Assembly (NCBI GenBank): GCA_905221605.1
Contig: CAJNDS010000404.1
Location: 117,501-147,942, forward strand
Reading direction: 5' to 3'
From: Symbiodinium natans
Lineage: Eukaryota; Sar; Dinophyceae; Suessiales; Symbiodiniaceae
Length of the DNA stretch: 30,442 nucleotides
Below the pieces are notes generated by a model. That model saw only the letters and a list, made by a program, of their open reading frames with translations, did no database searches and was not told the origin of the DNA. Position 1 is the first letter of the stretch. Each line of letters begins with the position of its first letter. The translations under genes were made by a program, and so were the position numbers. Below are positions 1 to 9,940 of the stretch, piece by piece.

Positions 1-2306
1 GGTTGCGCATTGACTGAGTGACATGATACCTTGGTGAAATGCTGGCACTTTCTCAGATGCCTGTTTTGCTCAGACCTTCAAGTTGTACGAAAGGTAGGAA
101 GCAACACTTTGCACTTCAGAATGCCTTCTAAGCCGTGCAAACCCTTGACTTGTCGCAAGCCCGGAAGCCTTTGAGCCTGACCTTTAGGTTGGACGTGCTT
201 GCATAGGGCAACGCTTGAGCTTTTCAGCCATGGTGCGGCCAAGCACCAAAGGCACCAATAGCTGATGCAGCCTGCGCTCCTCGATAGTAGCTTGGGTGGA
301 TTGGTCTATAATGTCTATATTGGTCTGGCAGGCAAGTCCAGGGCTGTGCTGCTCATGGGAGCTTCTGGCGCTGCTCTCTGCTTCACAGCAACCAGGATTT
401 GGGGAGCGGCGGAAGGGGGGGAGGGAGGGACATCGTCAGCACTGGGTGAAGACTTACACAGGCAGCTGCTTACCAGGTCCAAAAGTTGTAATCAGTCTGA
501 AACTCTCAAGTTCTCTGCACAGTTGGAGGTTGCTAGGTGCACTTGACCTTGCCTAACGTGGCCCGGATAGGCAAGTCACCCAAGATGCCGCGCACTGAGA
601 GCTTCGCGTCCACTCGTATCTAGGTATCGAGAGACCCACGGTTTTTCTGGAAGAGATGCTGCGTTCAATCTCCATGAGATTCAAAGAGTGCTCTGCAGCA
701 CGGCATGGGAGCGACTTTTGACATCGCTTTCCCCCCGGCTGCTCCGCTCCAGAGCCGCGACCCCTGTTTCAGAGCACCCCTCAAAAAGCAACGGCCCCTC
801 TGAAAGCACTCAGGGATCGGGGCCTGATCTGGGACATTCCATCTTCCATGATGGGCATGCTCTACCGCTTCATAGCGGGAAAAGGCCACCTCCACCCTCC
901 CTCACCGCTATTCATCGAGAAGCGTATTCCGGTGATCCAAAATATGGCGGGCGGGGCGGGGGGGAGGGGGGACGGCAGCCTCGGCCGTAAGAACACAGCG
1001 AGGGATGGCTGAGGAGCCTTGATAGTACTTGGAACAGTTGACCGGCACGTCAACTGAGAGACGATCTTGAAAGGTTCTGTCATTGAACTGTAAGTATCGA
1101 TGCCCACCTCGCGAGGAGTTCCAACTATCAAGTTGAAAGAGCAGGCTCCATGGACACACTCTCAGAGGGTTGGCAAGGAAATCGAAGCCAGTAAGGTCGC
1201 CCATGTTGAAAAGGCTCGGACTTTGGGCAGACGCCTTCGTTCTAACCTTGAGGCTGCAAGCAAAGTCCTTGCTACGGCAGACTCCACAAGGTGCTGGAGC
1301 TTTCCCACCTTTTTTCGATTATCATCCGCCATCCAATTGAGCCGCTTTCGTGCCATCCGCTTGGCTTTGTGCGCTGTGCATCTTGGAGCCCTGGCAGTCG
1401 TGCAGGTCACAAGCCTCGCGAGCATTGCCAACCTGTAGCGTTCTAGGAGGCTGGGAAAACTTGATTGCGATTGAACTCTGGGCCAATGGCTGCTGCAGTT
1501 GCTGCCAGGCATTGCCTGTGTAATCCACCAAAGGCGGAGGCACAGGGTGTGCTGCAGAGCGCGCCCATATCCTGGTGACGGCCTGAGCTGCAGCGAAAGT
1601 GCTTGCGAACCACTTGCTGAATCTTGCACATTGGCCTCAGATGGGCGATACGATGCTGAGACTGCAGCTTCTTACTTTGCCGGGCGAGCTTCTGGCTCAT
1701 TTGTGGCGACGAGAGTGAAACTTCTGGCAGTGGTGGAGAGCGTGCATTCCGACGGTGTGAGATGTGGAAGAAGTGTATGCTCACTGGGTGGACATCCCCA
1801 TGCGGATGCGAAAAAAAGATCCAAGATTGCAGGTCCCTGGCTAGTCGCCTTGCGCGCAGCTGAGCTAGCTGGGGCGAGCTTGGGATTTGCTGCGTGGACC
1901 TCAGATCCTGTGTAGCCTCAGCCACCGCATCTTCCCGTGCCGGTTGAATTGCCGAGTAGCAAGTTGAGATAAGACATAAGACCCCTCCTTCCCTCGAAAA
2001 TAGGATCCAGCACGTAAAATGTTTTTGTTGTAGGGGTTTTCGGGGGGGCCGACCAAACATTTTCACAAGTAGGAACGAGGGCATGTGCAGGTCAAACTGC
2101 TGCTTGACTCGCAGACTGGGCAGTGGGAGGCGGGCCGCTTTCACGGTTGAAACGACTTGCTGCAGCTTTGTTCCACCGCTAGAATCACTAGCCCACCCTC
2201 TCTCCCTGCCCTCTTCTCACTCCAGTTCTCGTTTGGAGGCAAACAAGCCGTAAGAAGAAACTCAGCCCTGTGCTTTACCTGTGCTCGCAGTGTCGCAGTG
2301 TCGCAG
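1..2306. other. Upstream region, no supported gene
   Basis: I see no exon here that I can tie to a protein family. The kinase gene that starts to be recognisable at 2307 must have more N-terminal coding sequence, because family members have well over 100 residues before the KxGQ motif. That part may lie here in small exons or further upstream. The longest open frame, 1443-2144 on the - strand (233 codons), has no motif, membrane pattern or family resemblance and is treated as chance. There are short G-rich runs near 410-430 and 945-972. Confidence 0.5.
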
Positions 2307-3908
2307 GCCATGAGCTCTGAGCGTGCGCGCGAGCTCACGGACATGTTGACACAGCTCGGGCCGACCTTCATCAAGATTGGACAGGCAGGGGATTTCTTTT
2401 CATGGCTCCAGTTTAGCAGCCGTTGTGTGAACGTAACGCCCTAACGCCCTGACCGTGCCTGTGTCTTTGCTGTCATGATCTGATGACTTTGATGGTCTTC
2501 TCCGGGGCACTTTTGTACTGAGAAGAAGCAAGGGAACACCACGCCTTCCAAAAACTCACAGGCCTCGTGTTCCGGGGTTTGTACTGGGGGACTCCCGCAC
2601 CAAGCAAGCAAGCAAAGCAAACCCAAAGCTGCTTGCATGACTGCTGCAGACCATTGTTGCTATTGTTGCTTTTGCCACGGGTCTTAGATTCTCTGAGTCC
2701 ATTGCATCACGGCCGCACACAGGGAGCTACGCCCAGCGTTTTGTTGGGGAGTGGCCTTCCAGTGGCTGAGTGTCTGCTCAAGTGCGCAACGAAGAAAAGA
2801 TGTCCGTCGAATTGCCAATCCGTGAGTTGAGGGAGTGCCCCAAAATGTCGACTAGAGCTCTCAGGCTTCCCAACAGCACCCGAAAACGCTGACCCTTGAA
2901 ACAACCTGTGCTCCCCAGAAGTCCATTGCCAGAAGACCTGCCGAGGCACCAAGGCTTTGTGTGTGTGTACCTCGAGGTGGTCACCTAAAACATGGGGGGG
3001 GAGGGGGGGCGCGGGGGTACTTCTGTGCGTTCCGGGCCTGGCATTTTACCCGTGTAAAGGCGCTGGTGATCGAGGCGGTTCCTCAGGCAGGCCTCCGCTA
3101 CCCTGCCAGGCACTCTCCATTCGTGCTGATCTTCTTTCTCCTGTTTATCTCGAAGCTTTGACGCAGCTACAGGACTGACATGGTTGTGAGGGAATTGTGC
3201 ACCAGCATCTACAGTATGCTGCTGAGTCTCCGCGGCTGGTTCACTTGCGGGAAGGCCTCCTGATGACGACCGCCTTTGTGGAAAAAAGGTATATAACCTG
3301 GACGAATGAGAAGTCACCCAAACCATACTGAAAGTAAGCATAAGATCCTCAGAACCATACTCAAGACAACAGCATGCATACTGACACGAAGCAGTAAACT
3401 CAAAGCAACTGGCAAATATCGCCAGAACCCCTGTCAGCAATGAGCGTCATGAACCGCAGAGCAAGCAGGAACAAACATGCGTGCAAGCGGCTAGGTTCTC
3501 CTCTTCATCATCGTCATGATCATCATCATCATCATCATCATCAGCAGAGTCACCGTCATCTCCTGCACGTTCTGCTTTCGTATCATTGTTGCACACATTG
3601 CATACTCATTACAAACACACATTATATAGAATACATACGTATGCTACCATATATATATATATATGTCTGTATGTATGTATTTCTGCTAATTACTGAACAA
3701 CATTCATGCATTACACCAAGGCCAATATTGCATGTGCTTGCATCACCATTCTTGCTATCCAAGCACTCATCATTCATGTGGTCAAGCCCTTGGATGTAAC
3801 GGAGAGACTGGAAGACTTAGACGGAACAGACAGCAGCAGATGGCAGGACCGAGTGCCGCCGTTCCCAACAGCTCAAGCAGACGAGATCATCGAGTCAGAG
3901 TTAGGACG
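2307..3908 (+). CDS. ABC1K exons 1-3 of the model: KxGQ motif and following helices
   Basis: Exon 2307-2384 reads ...LTQLGPTFIKIGQ and contains the family-defining KxGQ motif, which in UbiB-type kinases folds over the active site. It ends with a GC donor (2385). Exon 3110-3172 continues with ALSIRADLLSPVYLEALTQL and then Q, matching the usual 'A-L-S-x-R-x-D-L-L' segment, and ends with a GA donor (3173). Exon 3847-3908 continues DRVPPFPTAQADEIIESEL and ends in phase 2 with a GT donor (3909). Reading phase is kept at both junctions and every acceptor is AG|G. The intron 2385-3109 shows no other gene. The intron 3173-3846 holds a CAT/ATC microsatellite and an AT run. Confidence 0.9.
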
Positions 3909-6900
3909 GTTTGGGCCCAGGAGCACACGATTGAACACAGCTGTTTGTAGCATCTGGCAGGTTTAGGGTTACGGGGTAAGCTGCATCAACATTCGCTGCC
4001 CTTACATTTCACCTACGGGAAACGAGTGCTCCTGACCCATGCCCGTGACAACAATAACCAGGTCGAAACGTGTCGGGCAACTGCAACTGGAGTCATAAAC
4101 TTGTGCTAAAGCCGGCATGGCATTCTTAATGTTTAGCCAAGGCCTCGGTAAGGCGTGAAATTTGGTCCCAACAAGGCCCCCCGCAAGCACACCCTCACCG
4201 AAAGGTGGTTTCATTACGCCAGGAGGCATCGCTCGCTCCCTCCATGGTGCAACTTTTCGGCTTTTGCACCACGAAAGCGCTGCTGATGCGGTTGCATTCC
4301 GGTTCCGCAAGCAAAATTATCACGAAACCACAGGCGTGATGCCAGTGCAGAGTTAGCGTTTGCCGCCCGGCCATGTGGTCTCTGATATGTCGTGGGGACT
4401 CAGGGGACATCACTGGCACCACACTATACGCCGATGCAACATCTATGACTACTACAAAAGTCATCACGTTCCAGGCAAGAGGCCTCAGTAGGCGCCATTC
4501 CCACCGCAACTACCTGCCCAGCGAACAGTACATGTCTAGCTTACCGGCAAGAGCTCTCTCACAACCATTGACAATGACCCTAGGGAGAGGATTGATTCCG
4601 TGGACTTTGCGGGAGTGGTTCTCGGGCCAATTCCTGGCCTTACAATAAACACAGCTTCCCAGATCGGACAGCAGGTCCATCTTGGAGCAGACAGTGACTC
4701 ACAATCCAAAAAGGTTCAAACTTGATTGGCGCACTGCTGTTGCCGCTGTTGCTGTATGAGCAACCAAGGGGGCGGTTTCTTTTTTTGTGCCTGTTGCAGC
4801 TACCATTGCGTCACTGCAAAGAAATCCTTCTAGTCTTGTCTTGCGATGATGATAGGACATGACCATCTTTACTTTGACTTGAGCTTTTATTTGGGAAGGA
4901 TCTCTTGATCTGCGTAGATGCATTGCAAAGGCCTGTTGGCGAAATCTTCGAAGAGATTTCGCCCGCGCCGATCGCTTCAGCATCTTTGGGCCAGGCATGC
5001 CGAGTCAGATTTGTTGTGTCGCACGAACGGAGTCGCATTGATTTACCGATGCCTTGCCTGCATCAGGTTTACAAAGCGAAGCTTCGTGATGGTCCAGAGG
5101 TTGCAGTGAAAGTGCAGTTCCAGCCTGAGCTCTCGGAAAGTGGAGGGAGTGTTAGCAGTGTAAACAAAATTAGGGCACCAGCTGAGGCGGCCTGGAATGG
5201 AAGAAATTGTTGCTCTCGCAAGAAGCCCAGCAAGCCTCCATATTTGTTTCAGTACACGTGCTGCACAACGTGTTCCAGTGCTCCAGGACCTCTACTTGCT
5301 GAAGCTGGGAGCCGGCCCATTCAGGTTGCGTCCCAATCTTGCAGTGGCCGAATGCTGCATTGCATGAGCAGAAGCATTTCTTCATGCAATCGCCTCTCCT
5401 CCATTATTGGTAGGAGTGGGCGTGCGAGTGACATGATTTCTGACACGAATTCAACCGTTGGACAAGGTTCATAAATGCAGCATGGTATGTCAGACGGGAG
5501 AAAGCTCAGCCATGTGCAGGAGAAGTTTAGTACTGGTGAACACTGTGTTTCAGTGGGGCAAAAGTCCTTCGCCAACCACTTTGGATGATGTACTCAGGCA
5601 CGCGTAGGCTGTGCGTTCCTGCGGGATCACGGGGGACAGAGATCCCGCAGTCGACTTCGTTAACTTCCTGAGTCCTCTGCGTTCATTGGGGTTTCAGGTC
5701 GCCCCGACCAAAAGGTCAACTTCCCGAGACCAGCACAGAGAATTAGTATGATAAATTCCTATGATGAAATCAAAAGTTTTGTCTTCTTCATGCTCTCACT
5801 GCGTTAGCTTACAAAGTAATTCGCTAGTTCAAGAGAGTCAGGAAATCAATTGACTTCCAGGGTTGAGAGGAAGAACAACAAATCCCACGCCCACGCTATC
5901 ATGCGATCATTCGTGGTAATGCGCAATAGTAGCATCTGACAGCCGAAGGAGTACGAGTAGGAGTTGGCAGAAGTAGAACGAGGAGTAGTAGTTTTGTAGG
6001 GGCCCCATATTTTTTTGACCCCCCCACATATTTTTCCCACCCCTGGCATATTTTTTTAACCCCCCCGTGGCCTCTCTGACCCCGCACACGCTTTTTTAAC
6101 CCCCCCCCCCCACATATTTTTTCCACCCCCCCCACATCTTCATTTGACCCCCCTTACATACTTTTCCGACCCCCCCTCATGTTTTTTTGACCCCCCCACA
6201 TGTTTCTTCGACCCCCCCCCCTTCCTCTGCCCTCCCCTCCTCTCCCCTCCTCTCCTCGTCCCCCCGTCCCCACCCCCCCACATATTTTTCCCACCCCCGA
6301 CATATTTTTTTAACCCCCCCACATACCTTCTCAACCCCCCAACATACCTTCTTAACCCCCAACATACCTTCCTAACCCCCCCACATACCTTCTTAACCCC
6401 CCCACATACCTTCCGACCTGCCTGACTCCGAGCAGGAGCCAGGAGCAAGGAAGACTCGCCGCCGTGCACTGAACAACTTCGACTTTACGAGGCAGGGCTT
6501 AAGGCTGGGGCATTAGACTGGAAGTGTTAAGGTGTCTGGTTTATTTATCCTTAGCCGATTTTTTTCTCTTTAAGCAGAAGTCATGGATTTAATGCCCGTA
6601 TCGATGGAGCCGCGGGACGAAGACGCGGCACTGCCCGTCCACTTCTCCGCTCCTCTACGTAGGGTCCTCCCACACGCAGCATCCAGGCAAGCCAACTCTC
6701 TCCCATCGCGCACTGCAAGCAGATGGGAGAGAGTTGGCTTGCCTGGATGCTGCGTGTGGGAGGACCCTACGTAGAGGAGCGGAGAAGTGGACGGGCAGTG
6801 CCGCGTCTTCGTCCCGCGGCTCCATCGATACGGGCATTAAATCCATGACTTCTGCTTAAAGAGAAAAAAATCGGCTAAGGATAAATAAACCAGACACCTT

Positions 6901-9900
6901 AACACTTCCAGTCTAATGCCCCAGCCTTAAGCCCTGCCTCGTAAAGTCGAAGTTGTTCAGTGCACGGCGGCGAGTCTTCCTTGCTCCTGGCTCCTGCTCG
7001 GAGTCAGGCAGGTCGGAAGGTATGTGGGGGGGTTAAGAAGGTATGTGGGGGGGTTAGGAAGGTATGTTGGGGGTTAAGAAGGTACGTTGGGGGGTTGAGA
7101 AGGTATGTGGGGGGGTTAAAAAAATATGTCGGGGGTGGGAAAAATATGTGGGGGGGTTAAATAAATATGTTACCCGTTTTGTGTAGTCGCAGTTGGTAGC
7201 AGTAGGTAGTGGTGGACCGCATCCCCTGCCTTCGCGTGCAGTCCCCCATCTGTCCTGCGTCCGCTGGTCGCTGCCCTTCAAAGAATTCTGCACCATAGTG
7301 CTAGTGTGCTAGTACTCGAAATCTGAAAAGTTGGTCCTCGAGTCCTCGAGTTGTCCAATGATGTCAAAGCGCAGGACACATGTTTACTTCTCTACACTCC
7401 GGGTTGGCGGCCCTCACCGATACCGGTACCGATGTTTTTCGACCCCATTTGATGGCACGCGCAGCTGTCGTTGGACAAGACTGCCCACTTCAGGGCGCTT
7501 TTGTCGTTCACAAAATCTGGCCTCAACACCGACGTTGCTGGAACGCCCTCTTCTCAGTCACGCTTCGCGGTGTCCATGGGTAGCATGCTTAGCACATATT
7601 TGCACAGCTGCTTCAGATGCCGTGCACTTGAATACTTCAGTGATGATCGGCCGCAGCACGCAGAGCAAAAGCAGCGCAGGGTGGACGAATGGGGCAAAGG
7701 CTTCGTTGGAGAACTGGACTACCGAGAGGAGGCTTCGATCACTGGGAAGGTATTTAAGCTTCGAAGCAATATTCTTCCACATGTCCAGGCACGCAATGCA
7801 ATGCTATTTCAACAAGAGATTGCCAAGACGCCCCTGGCGGGAGCAGCAAACCCGGCTATTTAAATCCAAATGTGTGCTCATGAGCACCCACATGGTGATA
7901 GTGGGCTAGTGGAGGCCTGCGCGCACCAGAAGTGTTGCAGTAAATCTTGGACATCCAGTTGCATTCGTTCCACTTATATAGACCTTCCAAAAACATCGGC
8001 CAGGTCTTTGCTCCTCCGCCTGTAGAGGCATGTTGCAGCACAAAGGTCCAGCACCTGACTCGCAGCTTCTCGAAACAAGGCCCTGTGATGCCCTTTAAAA
8101 ACTGCGGGGCATGTGGCAGGTTCTAACAACGGAATGGATCATCGGAGAGCGCTTGGAGCAAAGCGGAGCAGAGGACGGAGCTGCTGGCCACCACAAAAGA
8201 ACTCGAGCAGTCGGCGAGCATGTCGACAAGCAAACGCTTGGTGTCCAACAGCATTCTCGATTATAGCAAGGTCATATGTAACAAACTGCTAACCTGCATC
8301 AGCTTGCCAGCTGCAGGATGTGACAAAGCTCTGCTCGGTGGCCATGAACACATATCTGACAATGATGCTCGAGACTGGACTTCTTCACGCGGACCGGGTT
8401 TCCTTGCTTGAAATAGCACCAAGTTCGTAAGTGTATGATGCTGAAAGCAGGATCCACATCCAGGCAACTTGTTGAGAACTGCGGATGGCAGGCCTGCCTG
8501 CACCATCCTGGTTTCCTGCTCCCACCCCCCCCCGGTCCCGCATCCAGCAGATCTGTGCAAACTGCTGAGCTGGCAGGCTGTGCATACTTGACTGGGGCCT
8601 TGTCACGACCCTCGATCCAAGTTTCCGGGCACGCCACCAAAGTTGTGCATTCCGTACTATTCTGCGGCACACTGTCCCAGCAAAGGGGAAGCCCTACCCG
8701 AGGAAGCAGAGCCACATAGTTTTCGCTCAAGCAGGTAGCGTACATTGAGCACATTGCTCACTTGGTGTCTGGCGCTAGCTCCCCAGACAGGGTGTGTGAG
8801 GTCTTCCAACTATCACGCATCGGCCGGGCCAATGCGCATACAGCTGAGGACTACGATCCGGTTCCTGCAGACCTTGTTCGCATTGGTTTTGTCCCAGAGG
8901 GAATGGAGGCAAGATATCGAAAGTACTGACACTCACTGCAAGTTGTGGCTCATTGTGGAGTTGTCCCAGATGTAGGATGACGTCATCAACAGCGAGGCGC
9001 GTTACATGCGGGAAATTGCGGGAATTCCTCGAACATCCTTGAGCATCATCCTCGGGCATCCTCAGACACCTCGGAGCTCCTGGGAGTCGCTGCGCGACTC
9101 ACTGCGTGTCGCTGCAGTTGCAGGTTGTGTCAACATTGGCCCAAGTTTATGGCCAATGGAGTGCCGGAGGCGGCACGGCGGGGGCTAGGAGCTCAGGCTA
9201 CTCGAAAGATTCTCGAGGTAGCGGCCGGTAGTTTCTACAGGTTTTTTCACGCTCTTCCTTTTCCACAGTCACACTGCTCGTGTACTTCTACAGATGGACG
9301 TGAACGGGCTCTTCAATGAGATTCAAGGCCATTCCTTGGGATTGATCATTGGCTGGCCCCTGGACCCTATGCCATGTGCCAATTTGAGGCCTGAGCCGTC
9401 GCTACGGGAATCTTTTCCGAGTGAGCAGCTCTTAGCTTTCAGAAGTGATGATGTAACAAGGCCTAAACTCACAAGGCACACACCCACAGGGTCCACGACA
9501 CTCAGCGAAGGCCGCCGTACTTTTTCTATATAGCTCGAGCCTTCGCCGTGCTGGAAGGGATTGGCATAAGCGGCAGCCCCAGCTCAGGATGTAGGAGCTT
9601 TCGGAGTGCCGTGGTCTTCTCAGACATGCGTGTGCCAGGTACTGACTCCCAGTATTCCATCGTCAACGAGTGCCTGCCGAAACCCTTGAGGGCTTGTCGG
9701 CAGGCGTCAGGTCCTGCATCCATGTCTAACGGTCTAACGAGTCTAACGAGTCTAATGCATGGCATGCCCTCTGGTGCCCTCTGAATCTCCAAGGCCCTAT
9801 GTCGCGCAGAGGTTAATCACTGATTCCGACACCCGGATCAACAAGGCAGCAAATTGTTTAAAGCATACCTCGCAACTGTTTCGTTGCATCATTTCCATGC

Positions 9901-9940
9901 TGGTGAGGCTCTTGCTTCCTTCATTTACGGCAGCGATAGG
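2307..9940 (+). CDS. ABC1K/UbiB/ADCK-family atypical kinase (plastid/cyanobacterial type), many-exon gene
   Basis: Proteins of this family are atypical kinase-like ATPases that act on membrane quinone and isoprenoid-lipid metabolism; in algae and plants many sit in plastid plastoglobules. Exons placed by motif and phase: 2307-2384, 3110-3172, 3847-3908, 4931-4994, 5067-5126, 7494-7539 (weak), 7680-7731, 7789-7836, 8004-8045, 8120-8167, 8317-8391, 8451-8491, 8577-8628, 8735-8773, 8849-8908, 9124-9183, 9294-9327, 9511-9581, 9639-9678, 9794-9845 and 9908-9940. Key motifs appear in family order: FIKIGQ, SASLGQ/VYKAKL, VAVKVQ, DEWGKGF/ELDY, VLTTEW, HA/DPHPGN and LDWGLVT. The DEWG...ELDY wording and the GFVPEG and YFFYIARAFAVLEG segments resemble plastid/cyanobacterial members. 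Missing from the model are the N-terminus, the part between beta-3 and ELDY (5127-7493), a piece before 9511 and the C-terminal tail. Family assignment is very secure; the exact subfamily is not. Confidence 0.92.
3504..3543. repeat. CAT/ATC trinucleotide microsatellite
   Basis: About thirteen CAT units with two interruptions; the frame through it reads poly-His and is not a gene. It lies in the ABC1K intron 3173-3846, where an (AT)n run also occurs at 3648-3664. Confidence 0.92.
4931..5126 (+). CDS. ABC1K exons 4-5: alanine-rich loop and beta-3 lysine
   Basis: Exon 4931-4994 completes the split Arg codon from 3908 and reads PVGEIFEEISPAPIASASLG then Q; the 'A-S-A-S-x-G-Q' stretch replaces the glycine-rich loop in this family. 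Its donor is GC (4995). Exon 5067 onward reads VYKAKLRDGPEVAVKVQ; the Lys in VAVKV is the expected nucleotide-contacting lysine. The end is uncertain: a GA donor after ...QFQP at 5127 keeps phase, but the frame stays open further. The intron between them is only 72 nt. Confidence 0.9.
5619..5650. repeat. Short perfect inverted repeat (hairpin)
   Basis: CTGCGGGATC at 5619-5628 is repeated as its exact reverse complement at 5641-5650, with a 12-nt loop. It lies inside the ABC1K intronic gap. No function is evident. Confidence 0.75.
6003..6415 (+). repeat. C-rich degenerate tandem repeat (about 20-bp unit)
   Basis: Units of the general form 'CCCCCCCACATATTTTTTTA' and variants (ACATACCTTCTTAACCC) recur about twenty times. 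The + strand is almost purely pyrimidine plus ACATA and the other strand G/A-rich. Apparent frames through this tract encode only low-complexity Gly/Val/Lys or Pro/Thr/Phe strings and are not genes. The right part (from 6272) is copied in reverse in the right arm of the inverted repeat. Confidence 0.85.
6272..7157. repeat. Giant near-perfect inverted repeat (436-bp arms, 14-nt loop)
   Basis: Positions x and 13429-x are complementary from 6272/7157 inward to 6707/6722, leaving only 6708-6721 as a loop. I found one mismatch while scanning the C-rich/G-rich part (6344/7085). The inner part (about 6416-6707) is non-repetitive sequence and the outer part is the C-rich 20-mer tract. Both arms carry identical open frames (6583-6774 + and 6655-6846 -) that are a by-product of the symmetry. 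It could be a foldback element, a template-switch duplication or an assembly/read artefact. It sits in an intronic stretch of the ABC1K gene. Confidence 0.92.
7494..8167 (+). CDS. ABC1K exons: ELDY helix to hinge
   Basis: Exon 7494-about 7539 (LLSFTKSGLNTDVA) is a weak candidate that resembles the 'T-D-V' segment before the DEW helix; its join to the next exon does not keep phase cleanly, so a small exon may be missing. Exon 7680-7731 reads VDEWGKGFVGELDYREE, the conserved alpha-C-like helix whose Glu pairs with the beta-3 Lys. Exon 7789-7836 reads ARNAMLFQQEIAKTPL. Exon 8004-8045 reads VFAPPPVEACCSTK. Exon 8120-8167 reads VLTTEWIIGERLEQSG, the hinge segment. Donors are GC (7732), GC (7837), GT (8046) and GC (8168); acceptors are all AG|G. 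A GC donor at 7843, giving ...TPLAG, is an equally good end for 7789. Confidence 0.9.
8317..8628 (+). CDS. ABC1K exons: catalytic loop DPHPGN and DWG metal-binding motif
   Basis: Exon 8317-8391 reads DVTKLCSVAMNTYLTMMLET and ends GLLHA with a GA donor (8392). Exon 8451-8491 begins DPHPGNLLRTADG, so the HADPHPGN catalytic motif is cut by a 59-nt GA-AG intron exactly between Ala and Asp. Exon 8577-8628 reads LCILDWGLVTTLDPSFR; the metal-binding DFG motif is DWG here, with the essential Asp kept. GC donors follow at 8492 and 8629, and the split Arg codon (AG|G) between 8491 and 8577 supports the junction. Catalytic Asp and Asn are both present, so the protein is probably an active ATPase. Confidence 0.95.
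8735..9183 (+). CDS. ABC1K exons: C-lobe helices
   Basis: Exon 8735-8773 reads VAYIEHIAHLVSG, which joins in phase to ...DPSFR to give the usual 'R-x-x-x-I-E-x-I-A-H-L' helix. Exon 8849-8908 reads DYDPVPADLVRIGFVPEGME, matching the 'D-Y-x-x-x-x-x-D-L-V-R-x-G-F-x-P' segment. Exon 9124-9183 reads VVSTLAQVYGQWSAGGGTAG. All three end at GC donors (8774, 8909, 9184). The 75-nt intron 8774-8848 is among the shortest here. Confidence 0.9.
9294..9940 (+). CDS. ABC1K exons: C-terminal part of the kinase-like domain
   Basis: Exon 9294-9327 reads MDVNGLFNEIQ; its acceptor is AG|A, the only exception to AG|G among the well-supported junctions, so it is less certain. Exon 9511-9581 reads PPYFFYIARAFAVLEGIG followed by ISGSP, the conserved 'P-P-Y-F...L-E-G' helix. 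Exon 9639-9678 reads TDSQYSIVNECL, 9794-9845 reads PYVAQRLITDSDTRINK, and 9908-about 9940 reads ALASFIYGSDR. Phases agree from 9511 to 9908, including two codons split by introns (GC donor 9582, GA donor 9679). A small exon ending in phase 2 is missing between 9327 and 9511. Confidence 0.88.

Larger units (their letters stand above)
5127..7493. other. Gap in ABC1K model (intronic), holding a giant inverted repeat
   Basis: Family members have roughly 40-60 residues between the VAVKVQ strand and the DEWG...ELDY helix, so one or more small exons are expected here, but I could not place them with confidence. The stretch contains a short perfect hairpin (5619-5650), a long C-rich degenerate tandem repeat (about 6000-6415) and the large inverted repeat at 6272-7157. 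No other gene is visible. Confidence 0.6.

Noticed and set aside
1443-2144. 233-codon open frame on the - strand, the longest in the window
   Set aside because: It shows no family motif, membrane pattern or conserved composition. GC-rich DNA of this length gives such frames by chance, and all supported exons are on the + strand.
6140-7160. Several open frames of 60-109 codons on both strands
   Set aside because: They come from the C-rich repeat (Gly/Val/Lys or Pro/Thr strings) and from the palindrome, which makes mirror copies (6583-6774 and 6655-6846).
8492-8525. LHHPGFLLP as a damaged version of the DPHPGN catalytic motif
   Set aside because: The intact DPHPGNLLRTADG was found just upstream at 8451-8491, with correct phase to both neighbours; this stretch is intron.
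9366-9389. DPMPCANL resembling the catalytic loop
   Set aside because: Wrong order relative to the other motifs and lacking the Gly-Asn pair; chance.
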